Below are positions 53,070 through 64,000 of a stretch of 64,000 nucleotides of DNA, one piece after another. Within the stretch, counting starts at the first letter, position 1. Each line of letters starts with the position of its first letter. The DNA lies in NCBI GenBank assembly GCA_036925085.1, contig JAUPFP010000033.1, positions 1,410,501-1,474,500 on the forward strand. Reading direction: 5' to 3'. The translations under genes were made by a program, and so were the position numbers. Source of the stretch: Brachycybe producta (Eukaryota; Arthropoda; Diplopoda; Playtdesmida; Andrognathidae). The notes beneath the pieces are model-generated. The model was not told the DNA's origin. It searched no databases and saw only the letters and a program-made list of their open reading frames with translations.

Positions 53070-54290
53070 AGATACCGCTAAAAACTATTTTTCCCCACAC
53101 CCCTTTATTTGAAACTACTCTTAGGCCCTTAAAGTCCATACATATACAGTAGTTAAAAAAAAACATGGAACCAGTCGATAAAATAACCCTCATTTAAATG
53201 AGTGTCGTATAATTCTCAAAGGAATTTCATTGAAAAATACACAAGATGATCATTTTCTGGATCTTTAACAGTTTTTTATCTTCTACTACTTCTTCTTCCT
53301 TTTGCATATTGCAATTCTAGTAATTTACGTTTTTTTTTGTTGCAAAACAATTTGCATATATGTGTTACTATTTTCTTTCTTTCTTGGCTCACCGATTCCG
53401 ATTAACGAGTTTCACGATTTGTGAAACCGTTTTTTATTATTGCGTTTTCCCTCAACAGCAATTTTAAGAAAAGTGTTCAGTAAATTTTCTCGATAAAGTT
53501 GTATATATGTAAAAACCTGAGTTTGAAATATCTACCTAAATGCATGGTACAGATATTCAAGTATACTTTTTGTATTCAGGTTTATGAATTAATTATGATT
53601 TTTTTTAAATATTTACTACAATTGTTTTTTTTTAAATTTATTTGATATTTTCATTTGAATTGTATCCAAGAGTGAAATTATATAACCAAACTAATAATTT
53701 ATTCATAATTATGTCGTGTATCAAATGAAGAGATTAACACATCAAATAAAATAAATCCTTCCAAATTTCGTTTATTTTCTTGTACCGAATTTTGTTTTTT
53801 TGGAAAAACCTGCAGCGCATTGCGGCCTAAATTCAAGAAGAAAACTAGACACTTTAATTTGAATCATTATAGCAATAATTTTCACATTGAAACCCTATTC
53901 AGAGGCTTCAAGTTGAAGTTCAAGTATGTTGAATTTGGTCTTAAATAATAAAAACTATCAAAACAAAAATTGACATGTAGCATAAAACTAGTTTCCTATT
54001 TTCCAATTAGATTTTTTTTTTAATTTTAATAAAAATTAATCAAAATAAATCTTGTAAAAATTATAATCTTTATTTTTTTTTTAAAAGGAAATATTTTCAT
54101 CAATTTAAAATTAGATGCTTGAAAAATTTTAAATATAAAATATGTTGAGATATAAAAAAAATAATTCACACAACAACAACAACAAAAAAAAAATATTCCG
54201 GAATGTCGATTCTTCAAAAAGAACAAGTAAAATAATCAGACATCAAAAACATGAAAAGCTCAGTCAGGACTTCCGGAATCTTTTAAACTG
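53070..54290. other. Non-genic AT-rich stretch
   Basis: No gene or matched repeat; poly-T and poly-A runs. Confidence 0.45.
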
Positions 54291-54297
54291 ATTTATG

Positions 54298-54590
54298 TTC
54301 TTTCTTTCTCTGTCCCTCTGTCTCTGTCTCTCTCTCCCTCAGTCTCTCCATATCTCTTTCCTTTCAATTCTCTCACACTTTCTCTCTCTATCCATGTCTC
54401 TTCCCTTTTACTACTCACTTTTCTCTTTCTCTCTCTCTCTGTCTCTTTCCTTTCAATACTCTCTCAATACTTTTTCTCACTCTCTCTCTCTCTCTCTCTC
54501 TCTCTTTCCTTTTAATACTCTAACACTTTTCTCTTTCTCTCTTTTTCCTTTCAATACTCTCTCTCTTTCTTTCTCTCTCTCTCTCTAGTT
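54298..54590. repeat. Long imperfect (CT)n polypyrimidine tract
   Basis: About 290 bp that is >90% pyrimidine on the plus strand, built from TCTCTCTTTCCTTTCAATAC-like blocks repeated four to five times (54355, 54445, 54505, 54545). The 97-codon Ser/Leu/Phe frame is a repeat translation. Confidence 0.9.
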
Positions 54591-54925
54591 GTATATGCAA
54601 ATACTTAGTAATATATCACAACACGTATAAGATTTATATGTGTGGCCTGCAGAAGTGTACAACGTCGTGCCATTTATCGTCATCATAATGTACATATACA
54701 TTTATTTACATGAGTGCATTGTCACCACCGCAAAACGACATCCATTACCATTATTATTTCAATCAGTCCATTTGAATTTAGAGTGAAATAATAGAAAACC
54801 GCGCCCCTGTCAGTAGGCAAACCATCAAAACAACACAAACACTACTCATAAAATGAGCCCCATCCATTGGAATCTGTATTAACGATAATACACATACGAA
54901 TGGAGGCGAGACCATTCCCTCAATT

Positions 54926-54955
54926 CAGTGGTCACTTCTGACAAAGTGACCACTG
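54926..54955. repeat. Perfect 12-bp-arm hairpin
   Basis: CAGTGGTCACTT, loop CTGACA, AAGTGACCACTG. No T-run follows, so it is not a terminator; function unknown. Confidence 0.7.
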
Positions 54956-55049
54956 ACCAGTCACAAATTTGTCTCCTTACTAACAAGAAAGATCCCAAAT
55001 TGAAATTAAAAAGAAAAACCTCCAATTAAGTATCTACATGTAGAACTTT

Positions 55050-55645
55050 GTTTTTTTCTAGATTTCAGAAGCAATTATAAGAAACAGGCAATGTTTTAGA
55101 AACTAGAAGAGTAACAAATTTGAGTTCATATGAACTTTCATGGCATTTATGAAATATTTTTTTAATTTGTGAAAATTAGCGGACAATTTTTTTATATCAC
55201 ATTTTGGTTAAACTTGAAGTGAAAAAAAACCGACCATAAAAGTTTTTTTATATAAAATATATTAAAATAGAAAATCTCTCAAGTAATAAAAAAACATTTC
55301 TAGTTTTTAAAATACCGAAAAAGCATCTATAACATTGGTTACTCTAGATTTTAGAAGAAACTTTAAGAAACAGAAAATGTTTTAGAAACTAGAGGAGTAA
55401 AAAAATTGAGTTCATACAAACTTTTATAACATTTTTGAATTTGTGAAAATTAGCAGGTAATGTTTTTAATAACATTTTGGTAAAACTTGAAGCGGGAAAA
55501 AAAAACCCGACCGTAACAAGTTTACTATAAAATTATCAACATAGCAATTTTCCCAAATGATAAAAAATAACATTTCTAGTTTCTAAAACACTTTTAATTA
55601 CTTGCTAATGTTGCATCTGAAATATAGAATAACCAAGAGATAATT
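55050..55645. mobile_element. Family R, complex copy with three arms
   Basis: Two direct arms (GTTTTAGAAACTAGAAGAGT at 55093 and GTTTTAGAAACTAGAGGAGT at 55379) and inverted arms (TTTCTAGTTTTTAAAATACC at 55297; TTTCTAGTTTCTAAAACACT at 55573). The internal unit TTGAGTTCATA...AAAATTAGC is duplicated, so a ~285-bp segment has been tandemly duplicated. Confidence 0.6.
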
Positions 55646-56305
55646 CTTTTCTAACAAAACTGTTCTCATTCATTTACAGAATCTGCTATGGCTGTGCTTA
55701 TAAAAAAGTCTTAATAAAATGAAATAAATGTTGTTTCTATGCTAAAACTAACTTCTAATTACTTTTGAGTGGAAACGTAAATGAGATCATAATAGAGAAT
55801 GATATCATCATCATCATCATCATGATGACGGGTTGCTTTACATTCTTCCCATATTATTATTATGCGATATATTTTTGCAATATTTCAAGCAACAACAACA
55901 AAAAAACAGATAGTGCAAATCATGATATGAAGGTCTACTTTTCAACACACACATAGAGAGAGAGAGAGATAAAAAGGCAAAAACCATATTATCATTATTA
56001 TTATTACATCTTCTAATGTATAATATGATTACATGAATACTTTCAATGAAAAACTATCATGAGCCACGAGTTCATGAGTCATATGACTTAAGACCATTAA
56101 AAAAAGTAATAGGTTCTCATTTCTAAATATGTCAGGGGTTCCACAAAAAACAATTAATCAATCAAAAGTCGAAAATAAACGGGGTTATATGGAAAAATAT
56201 CTCAGTATTGAAGTATCTCTCAACCAGTAAGAAAATGGTTTATATTTAAGCGCAGTGAATTTTACATAGTGTCTTGCAAAAGGGCTTCAAATCACACTAT
56301 TTATC

Positions 56306-56381
56306 ACACAATTTTATTGCAAAACATAAAAAATGATGACAGCAAGATTCACTGTATTTTATGTTTTGCGATAAATTGTGA
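56306..56381. repeat. Imperfect hairpin
   Basis: CACAATTTTATTGCAAAACA and ATGTTTTGCGATAAATTGTG pair around a ~30-base loop; a third related word TATATCGCAGAACATAAAAT is at 56565. Probably part of a decayed MITE. Confidence 0.5.
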
Positions 56382-56912
56382 CACACTTGCAAGACTTGTA
56401 AAGGTTTGTTGCACTTTTTGCAAGACATTCTTGCAAGATTCATTAACAACACTTCCTCCCCAGTTCTCGCCAGTGAATCTTCATTGAAACCTAGCCAGTG
56501 TGGCCGCTGCTTTATAGTGTTTTCTTTAAGTTGTTGTGTGTATTTGAACATTTTATGACAAGTTTATATCGCAGAACATAAAATAGTGAATATTGACCGT
56601 AAATATGTGATCGCTGCTTAAAAATAGGCTACTATTAAAATGAATTTAGTAATTAATAATAAACATGCAACAAAATGCAAAATGAAACTTCCATCCGTTT
56701 TTGCATACAATTACAATATGAATTTATGATACCATACATTATAATGTAAATGCCATATGTGCAATAATAATTAGTTTAACACCCAAATGAAAATGCATAA
56801 AATGCACAATTTGGATAATCATTAGAAATTTACATTAAGTAGCATATTTATTTATTTATTTAAAAAAAAAACTTTTTTGTCAGAAATTTTTTTTTCTAAA
56901 AATGGGTTCTTA

Positions 56913-57098
56913 GGCCTTGTTTCCATTGGGATGAAAATTTGAACTTTTTGAAAATTTCAACTGGTGAAAAATTAAACAAATCTGACCTTTGCCTATTATA
57001 GTTCATTATAGTTAATGGGCGAGGCCACGTTTGTTCTATTTTTCAACAGTTGAAATTTTCAAAAAGTTCAAATTTTCGCCCCAGTGGGAAACAAGGCT
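56913..57098. mobile_element. TA-flanked MITE, family M, copy 3
   Basis: GGCCTTGTTTCCATTGGGAT at the left, CAGTGGGAAACAAGGCTT at the right, TA on both borders (56911-56912, 57099-57100). Arms GAACTTTTTGAAAATTTCAA / TTGAAATTTTCAAAAAGTTC. The loop lacks the poly-G run of copies 1 and 2. Confidence 0.82.
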
Positions 57099-57104
57099 TT
57101 AAAG

Positions 57105-58610
57105 TAAATCATTGTGATTTTACATTTTCTGTTAATACTTCTTTCCGATGATGAGGATGATGATCGTTACTATGAATTCCTTCAGATATTTAATTAATCG
57201 TGATTTTGTTAAATAATATCAATTTTTATTTGAATAAAACGAACAATTTCTAACATAAAAAGACATAATTTTTTTAATCTTAACTGTAAAGCCATAAAAG
57301 ACTGAGAATTTCCTTTTAGTTTCTATATGTGCATAAAATACACAATTTCTAAAAACAATTTTCCCATTTTTTTTTAAATTTTTATTTGCATAAACGTTTT
57401 TTTCCCCCTACAAAATGCCTCACTTATCACTTTGCAATATTCATTGCAAAGTTCACTACTTGCATATATATATACTAATTATACCATTTTTTTTCTCTTC
57501 TTTTATCTCTTAACTAATTAATTATATAATTATCTGAAAAGATTAAAAGTTGTTAATTGGTTTACATGAAGTAATTTATTAACAAGAGGCTAAAAGAAGC
57601 CACGCAAAACAAAAACAACAACAAAAAAAGAAACTTCACCACACTAGTTATGAAACTTACAAGAAATAATGACAATTACACTAATGAAAAAGTTTCAATC
57701 AGATATATAGGCCTATAGGAATACTGTATATATATTTACGTCTAATAGACGAGGTTCAGTGTCGTTGACATCTCAACCGCCTACTTCAAAAAATAAATAT
57801 ATGGGGTCTCTATGGTGGTGGTGATAATATAATACGGGTATCATCAACACCACATCTCAAAAAGAGGATCTTTTTCTGCATTAAATACCAAAAGATCTTC
57901 TTCAGTATAGAAAATGTACACACAATGTGTGTCTCCAGCTGTTCACTGTCCAATTTACAGTTAAGTTGGAAGAAGAAGACATAGGAAAGAGAAAATAAAG
58001 AGTGAAAGAGAGAGAGAGAAATAATACTGTAATAATATCAATCAGCATGTAGGAAGCTTATGTTCTCAATTCTGAAAATGAAATAGCCAGCTGTAAGATA
58101 GAAAGAGAGAGAGAAACATAGGCCCTATATAGGCCTATATATATAAAATTGTATATATTGCCCCTAAACACATACACACCAATATAGACAATGATGTCAT
58201 GTCATGGTGTATATACTATTAAATAAGAGAAGTATATATATATATACTTGTTGTATATAGAAAAATAAGGGTGACTTTGCTTTACCATAGAAGAAAATCC
58301 CCTGTTTTAATTAGTGTAACGTTCAAAGATAATAACCACAATCCCAAAGTATGTAGTACACCGTAATTAACGCTTTCAAAGTCTTCAGAAATTGTAAAAG
58401 CTTTAAACATTTACAGAAGTAGTAGTAGTAATAGAAGAACATCACGAAAACAGAATTAATGTCTTCCATGATCTTATTAAGAAGCTCACAGCCAAGAAAT
58501 TAATGTAATTAAAGACTTTTTTTGGGGTGGGGGAGGGGGCGGAGAAAGAAAGTTTAGTTTTGAATGAGAAATGTTTTAAACCAAAATAAGAAGCCATCAA
58601 ATTCGTCTTG
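57105..58610. other. Non-genic AT-rich stretch
   Basis: Short GA tracts (58006-58019, 58103-58113) and TATA-rich words. No gene. Confidence 0.45.
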
Positions 58611-58611
58611 A

Positions 58612-58779
<168 letters not shown>

Positions 58780-59131
58780 GAGAAAAGAGAAAAATCCATG
58801 TAAATTAGTGTTTTATCTATTTAGCAATCTACCATGTGTTAATGTTAAAAGGCAGATAAGATGCTTGTGTTTTATTTCTCTTGATTAGATTTGAATAATT
58901 TTGTTCATTATTAAAATGAGTTGGGGTTTTTTTTTTGAAAAAAAAAATTAAATTTTTCTAATAGGAATATTAAATTAAATTCTGTCCATATGTGAACAGG
59001 TTAACAAAAAGAACGTATTATTTGTTGTTTTGTAAATCATTTTAAATTATATTCGTATATTTTAAAAGTTCAATATTACGGTGTTCTGAAGTGTAAACGT
59101 CTCTCGAGCTCTGGTTATTCTTTCATAAGCC

Positions 59132-59822
59132 AAATTAAGTGTGTTTAGGTGAATTATACGGAATCCAGTTAAAAGGACATGAACCAAACAAAAATTGACT
59201 TTAATTATTAATAGTTTAAATTGAAATACTAAATCAATATTTTAATGTCAATAGTTTCTATATTATATTTAAGTATTAACTCAATATTTTCAGATAATTA
59301 ACTGAATACATTGAATTCGATATATTGTTTGTCCTTCACAGGGTCGAGGCATCTGTAGACAGCTTCAGAATTTTTTTGCCTCCGCCCTTTTATGAGCGTC
59401 ATCAATTTCTAATTAGTTTGTTACTGAGTCTGATGTCACATGCCCCGCCCTTTTTATTTCTAATTAGTTGATATTTGGTCTGATGCTCATAAAAGGGCGG
59501 AGCCAAAGAAATTCTGAAGCTGTCTACAGATACCGGCTTCACAGGGGGCTCTGTACAACACCTTTATTATTTAAATGCATTTAAATAATAAACGTGTTCT
59601 ACAGAGCTCTGTGAAGGGCAAACAAACAATATGTCGAATTCAATTTATTCAGTTAATAATCTCAAAATATTGAGTTAATACTTAAATATAATTATATAAA
59701 CTATTGACAAAATCTTGATTTAGTATTTCAATTTAAAATATTAATAATAAAGTCAATTTTTATTTGGTTCATGTCCTTAACTAGATTCCGTATAATTCAC
59801 CTAAACACATTTAATTTGAATT
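59132..59822. mobile_element. Palindromic family Q, full copy interrupted by a family-B MITE
   Basis: The left arm runs AATTAAGTGTGTTTAGGTGA ... TTTGTCCTTCACAGGG; the right arm is its inverted copy from CTACAGAGCTCTGTGAAGGG to ACCTAAACACATTTAATTTG. The centre is ATTATTTAAATGCATTTAAA plus TAAT (around 59577). Arms are ~240 bp without the insertion. The left arm is cut by 59345-59536. Solo arms at 32950, 43322 and 45652 all end at the ATGCAT centre. Confidence 0.82.
59345..59536. mobile_element. Family-B MITE, copy 2
   Basis: GAGGCATCTGTAGACAGCTT ... AAGCTGTCTACAGATACC; arms TTGCCTCCGCCCTTTTATGA / TCATAAAAGGGCGGAGCC; centre TGATGTCACATGCCCCGCCC. Flanked by TTCACAGGG on both sides with a few changed bases at the junctions, so the 9-bp duplication is probable but not exact. 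Confidence 0.82.
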
Positions 59823-59847
59823 CATGGAGTCATGTGTGTTCAGGAAA

Positions 59848-60215
59848 ACAGACGGTATTTTTTTAATTTTTGTGTTTCAGCTGCAACATTTAAACGTAAT
59901 AGAAAGTGTCTTAGAAACTAGAAGAGTAAATAAAATACTTAAAAATTGTTAAGTTGATATCTTTGTAAAAAAAATATTTATTATTCTAATACGGGCTCGT
60001 ATATTTATCACTTTTAGTTTTACCAAAAAAATCCACAAAAAGTTTGTGATTTTCAAATTGCCAAAAAAAGTTTATTTTTTAGACATCAACATGAAAATAC
60101 TATTCAGTGATGCAGCAGCTATCATTCTAGTTTCTAACACTTTTTAAGTTTCTCCTTAGTTTTTGTAGCTCCTGAAACACACATTCGGATCTTTTCAGGG
60201 CATTTTTTGAACGAA
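59848..60215. mobile_element. Family R palindrome
   Basis: Direct: GTGTCTTAGAAACTAGAAGA, AGTTGATATCTTTGTAAAAA. Inverted: AGACATCAACATGAAAATAC, CATTCTAGTTTCTAACACTT, TTAAGTTTCTCCTTAG, CCTGAAACACACATTCGGAT. The loop holds a second inverted pair around GTTTTACCAAAAAAATCCAC. Confidence 0.6.
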
Positions 60216-60219
60216 TAAA

Positions 60220-61000
60220 TATAAACAGACCAACGATTTGATTTTATTCTCCATTTTATTATACGAAGAAGTATTTTATTTTCCGTAAGTTTTTTAAAGC
60301 AAAATTCTTAAATGTCAAAAGAAATTACTTCTTGCAATTCCATCAAATATTTGTGTTGAAATATTTCAGATTTATATATACTGTAATAACTGTATATAAA
60401 AAATCTAAAAAATAAAACAGGTTGTATAATAAGAGATTTTATTCCTATTGATTTCTGCCCCTATATACAGTATAACAAAACGTGGAATTAATACAAAAAG
60501 TAAAAAAGTAGAAGAGGAACAAAAAAAAACCTCCCTAGAATAGATAGATGGTTATCAAAAAACGTCCCATAGGTATAAATGGCCAATTTTACCATGATCC
60601 CTCTATTTCTTTTTACTTTCCATCCAATGGAAAATTCGGTTTCTTGTAACACCAGAGAGTGAGAGAGATGTTCAAAAGATGAGAGAGATATTAAAGGCTT
60701 CAAGATAGTAAGATGGAGAAGTCAGTATAAACATACATATAAGATGTACTACTATTACTTGTACTACAATTTTGAGCCCTAATCACATTACCAGAAACAT
60801 GATCCTCAATTACAAACTGTTAATGCATCAACGACCTTTTTACTACTAAACTTCACTTGAGCAAAAAAAAAAAAAGGAAGCCAACAACTTGTGTTATTAA
60901 ACTTACCAAGTCAGTGACTAAAGAAGAGATGATGAAGCTTATTTTAGCAAACTGAACAATTTCAATTTAAATGAAAGAAATAGATATCCCAATATTTTAG
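60220..61000. other. Non-genic AT-rich stretch
   Basis: No gene; a 71-codon minus frame at 60488-60703 has no domain. Confidence 0.45.
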
Positions 61001-61001
61001 A

Positions 61002-61055
61002 CTAGTAAACTCGTCGTGCAACTTGCACGAAAGAAAATGGAACTACTATAACTTA
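61002..61055 (-). mobile_element. Helitron-like 3' end (third family)
   Basis: On the minus strand: TCGTGCAAGTTGCACGA hairpin (61030-61014), spacer CGAGTTTA, CTAG (61005-61002), host T. Same layout as the other Helitron termini with a different stem. The body would extend rightward and is cut by the Harbinger-like MITE at 61056; its 5' end is not identified. Confidence 0.5.
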
Positions 61056-61456
61056 AGCCTCGTTTTCATGGTGATAGATCTTTCGTGAGAGACTAGCTGT
61101 CATTAAAATTGTGATAGTTCACTCTCACGATAGCAACTGTCTACATGTCTTGAAGTAACGTGATAGTACTGTCATGACAGTGTGACGTCTTACTTCAGAG
61201 ATATCATTGAGTCAACAACAGTGTTGTCTCTCTCTCCCTCCAGAAGCCAAATTTCCCTACAAAGTGGATATTACCCTACAAGTGGTCACACAACAACTAT
61301 TACTAATGCGACAGTAATATCAACTATCTAGTCAAACGAGATAGTTGTGATAGTGCTATCGCAACTGTGTGATAGTGACTATCATGTGGTCTTCACGATG
61401 ATAATTCTCGCAATAGTTGCTGCTCTCATGACAGCAACTATCGTGAAAACGAGGCT
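61056..61456 (+). mobile_element. Harbinger-like MITE, copy 2, 401 bp
   Basis: Inverted termini AGCCTCGTTTTCATGGTGAT and GCAACTATCGTGAAAACGAG + GCT with a 3-bp duplication TTA (61053-61055 and 61457-61459). TWA-type duplication fits PIF/Harbinger. Partner of 14197-14600. Sub-terminal zones are full of CTATC/GATAG words. No coding capacity. Confidence 0.8.
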
Positions 61457-61482
61457 TTAAGCAAAGAGTTGTATACTGGGCT

Positions 61483-61850
61483 TAGAGGTGGCAACGGGTA
61501 GAACCGGACCATTTCAACTCAGTTCGGAACCGATTCAATCGGTTCATAGTTCGCGATTTTTTGAGAACCGGTTCATCAATCTTGACTAATAGGTTCATAC
61601 CGGTTCACAATATGCATAAGCAGATTTGTGCAGCACATTAGTAAAATATAGGCCTACAGCAACACAACACTGACTTTACCTAAGTCCCAATCTCACCAGT
61701 AGGTCGAACAGATATGAACTGGTTATAAACCGTTTCTACTCGGTTTGGAACCAGTTCTTATCAGTTCGACCTATGCTGGAGAACCGGTTCTATCTGTTTC
61801 AGTAATTGGCGAATCGGTCCTACCGGTTCCAAACCGTTGACATCTCAGCA
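61483..61850. mobile_element. hAT-type MITE, 368 bp, packed with GAACCGGTTC words
   Basis: Ends TAGAGGTGGCAACGG and CCGTTGACATCTCAGCA; perfect 8-bp target duplication ACTGGGCT (61475-61482 and 61851-61858). The interior contains about ten variants of the palindrome GAACCGGTTC (GAACCGATTCAATCGGTTCA, GAACCGGTTCATC, ACCGGTTCAC, GAACCGGTTCTATC and others) in both halves. No open frame. The terminal GAGGTGGCAAC is typical of hAT ends. Confidence 0.87.
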
Positions 61851-61859
61851 ACTGGGCTA

Positions 61860-63325
61860 TACATTATAGACTTACAGTGAATGCTTTTTGAAGCAACTAA
61901 GTGTGTAAATATATATATGGCGTCTACCACTATAATATGAACAGTGTTTACGCGCCATAATAGTTCACCCCAAAAACCCGTATGAAAGCGAGGTTTACGT
62001 TATTTTTTGATGACTTTTTACGATTTTTCCGAGACTTTTCTTTAATGTTTTCATATAGATCAATAGGGAATCTTTATTTTGCTGTGTATATTGGTGTCAA
62101 AGTTTGTTTCCGTAAGCCCCATACATATGCTCGTATTTACATGTGGGATCCAGGTCTAAGAATTTAAATAATTTGAATATATACTTATTTTCAAAATGAT
62201 GAAAAAAAGTTTAAGTTTCATAGATGACACATTTATTACTTTACTAATTTTATTTTTGAAAATTGAAACATAAATTGATTCTAATTTAGATCGGAGTCAT
62301 GATGAACAGACATCACCATCCTTTGACACTTAACTATTTGAGGCACTTCGTAATGTCACTTATGTACTCTCATCATATTTTTTAAATGACACCCCAAATC
62401 AGGAAGAGGAAATTCCTCTTTCCATCCATTTAAGTTTTATCATTATTTCGGTTTTACCTATAATTTTTTTACCTTTAAAGAAAAAACCAAACAACCCCCC
62501 CCCCCCCCTTTCACGTACACCATTTGATATAGACCTCTCCAACCTAATTATGTTTTAACAGTATCATAAATAAAAATTTTAATAGTATTTGACGCACTTA
62601 AATCCCCCTTCTCCTTTTCTTCCTTATTTTTTCTCCCTTTTTTCTTTTAAAACCCTTGGCCACCTTTATATATTGGTATTTACGTCACCCTCGATACTTC
62701 ATATTCTTAAACACAACTTCTTATAAAATATGGGTATAATACAGACTTTCAACTTTGCAAAAGAGAGAGAGAGAGAGAGAGAGAGAGAAATTTTCACCTT
62801 AGATATAACCTTAATAAAGGAGGTTACATTTCATATATATTTAAAACGCATACCCCACGGTGTATAAACAAGTGCAGGGTGATCATAATGTACCTATCAC
62901 CGTCTGCTAAAAAAGGTCTATGCAAGAATTTCGTTTCGTAAACTATTTTGCAAGAAGAACCTGATGAAAACGTCAAAACTTTTATATGCAAATAAAAATT
63001 CGGAAATGTACAAATTGTTTCTAAAAAAAAATTTCCTTTTTATACAAATAGAAAATAAACCAAGAGAATGTAAATTTTACGCAAAAAGTACAATGAATTA
63101 AATATCCAAAGCAAAATTAAGAGGCTATCGTGGTATGAAGATAACCAGTTGGATGCAATAATTGATATAGCCGTTTAACATGGCGTGTGTTTGGTTTTAG
63201 TTTAGTTTTTTTTGTGTGTAGTTATGTTTGAAACGTAATATTAAAGTGCAATAATCACTAAAATATTCTGTGAATCCACTGATATTTTTACAAAGCCTAC
63301 TTATGATTCTTTCTATTTTTAAAGA
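61860..63325. other. Non-genic AT-rich stretch
   Basis: Poly-C at 62495-62508, (GA)n at 62763-62789. Bases 62985-63045 (TGCAAATAAAAATTCGGAAA, TGTACAAATTGTTTC) relate to the palindrome at 17470. Confidence 0.45.
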
Positions 63326-63328
63326 TAG

Positions 63329-63417
63329 TTTGAAAATAGCCTACACATGCTAATTTCCATAGCCGAAGAGTTCGTTTCTAATCGCCTACGGAAATTAACA
63401 TGTAGGCTATTTTCAAA
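63329..63417. mobile_element. 89-bp stem-loop MITE
   Basis: TTTGAAAATAGCCTACACAT then GCTAATTTCC pairs with GGAAATTAACATGTAGGCTA then TTTTCAAA, around the loop ATAGCCGAAGAGTTCGTTTC. Arms ~30 bp with two mismatches. Confidence 0.68.
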
Positions 63418-63427
63418 ATAGAAAAAC

Positions 63428-63559
63428 AAGGCCTTGTTTCCATTGGGGTGAAAATTTGAACTTCTTGAAAATCTCAACTAGTGAAAAATAGAACATTTTA
63501 TTTTTCAACAGTTGAAACTTTCAAAAAGTTCATATCTTCACTCTAATGGAAACAAGGCC
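63428..63559. mobile_element. MITE family M, copy 4 (short)
   Basis: AAGGCCTTGTTTCCATTGGG / TCTAATGGAAACAAGGCC termini, with arms GAACTTCTTGAAAATCTCAA / TTGAAACTTTCAAAAAGTTC. The loop is mostly deleted (132 bp total). Flanking TA is not evident. Confidence 0.75.
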
Positions 63560-64000
63560 AAACCAACCATAACTTGGTTTTGCAAAAATATCAATGAATT
63601 CATAGTATATTTGAGTGCTTTGTTGCACTTCAAATTACGTTTCAAAATTAACTGTGCACTTTTTTTACTTATTCTTAAGCCCCCTTTAGACCTACAATTA
63701 TGTCTTAAATACGTTTATAAATGAATTAAAAAATGCGAGAATGCATGTGTACAACGACGAGAATGTTAAATTATTTGTTCAAGGTTGCATTAATTTAGAA
63801 AATGTTCTATTTTTCTTAAATGATCACATCTACTAGAGCACTTTCTCAGGATCACCATCATTCTTATGTACTTTACAAAGCTATATACGATGCACTCTGC
63901 AACATACTTAGCACACCTATCCCCAATTCTCTTGTCTAGAAGGTCACAAGGTCAAAATATATACTACAAACTGGCACACTACACACTGTTCTGCACACTT
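63560..64000. other. Non-genic end of window
   Basis: No gene. The 70-codon frame starting at 63512 begins inside the MITE and shows no domain. Confidence 0.45.

Noticed and set aside
54295-54588. 97-codon Ser/Leu/Phe frame resembling a signal-peptide-rich protein
   Set aside because: Polypyrimidine repeat; hydrophobicity is a by-product of CT-rich codons.
54926-54955. Rho-independent terminator
   Set aside because: No T-run follows the stem, and this is eukaryotic DNA.

Overview
This is AT-rich animal DNA, most likely from an invertebrate. I find no intact protein-coding gene, no intact tRNA or rRNA gene, no CRISPR array and no operon. No open frame exceeds about 122 codons, and the longest ones are simple-repeat translations or shadows. 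The eukaryotic assignment rests on degenerate non-LTR retrotransposon reverse-transcriptase ends (arginine ... tryptophan-asparagine-(serine/alanine)-leucine-proline), a tRNA-derived SINE with boxes A and B and target-site duplications, Helitron termini, hAT-like elements with 8-bp target duplications, and many (TA)n, (GA)n and (ATA)n microsatellites. A TTAGG-type interstitial repeat hints at an arthropod-like or other protostome telomere unit, but it sits inside a mobile element, so I do not name a taxon.

The window is best read as a transposon graveyard, and most of the identifiable content is short non-autonomous DNA elements. The families are: (A/B) about 206-bp near-palindromic MITEs with ACAGGC termini, a TGACGTCA centre and mostly 9-bp target duplications (1180, 1410, 9545, 18076, 19013, 19493, 19679, 23888, 44210, 59345); (Helitron) a three-copy family ending in hairpin plus CTAG (2562, 8456, 26441), with two further Helitron-like ends (16404, 61002); (hAT) five elements with exact 8-bp duplications (17623, 23066, 35540, 51804, 61483); (M) TA-flanked MITEs starting with GGCCTTGTTTCC (21226, 45934, 56913, 63428); (Harbinger-like) a 400-bp pair (14197, 61056); (Q, R, S, T, U, V) several palindromic families, some present as solo arms.

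Three fragments of one LINE family lie at 11895, 31340 and 33238, with a LINE end of another subfamily at position 1. Two tRNA-like SINEs lie at 13191 and 45330. Tandem arrays include a 23-bp minisatellite (26837-27255), a ~190-bp unit (36119-36600) and a 160-bp (TA)n tract (58616-58776).

Nesting gives relative ages. At 17470-18350 a palindrome was split by a hAT element, whose right end was then hit by a family-A MITE. At 19231-20060 a coding-like segment was split by a family-B MITE, which was itself split by a family-A MITE. At 23066 and 35540 hAT elements sit inside family-R repeats. The most unusual object is the 461-bp foldback element at 39036-39496: arms of a ~17-bp tandem motif, a telomere-like CCTAA core and a perfect 8-bp target duplication. 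I did not find a convincing new functional gene system.
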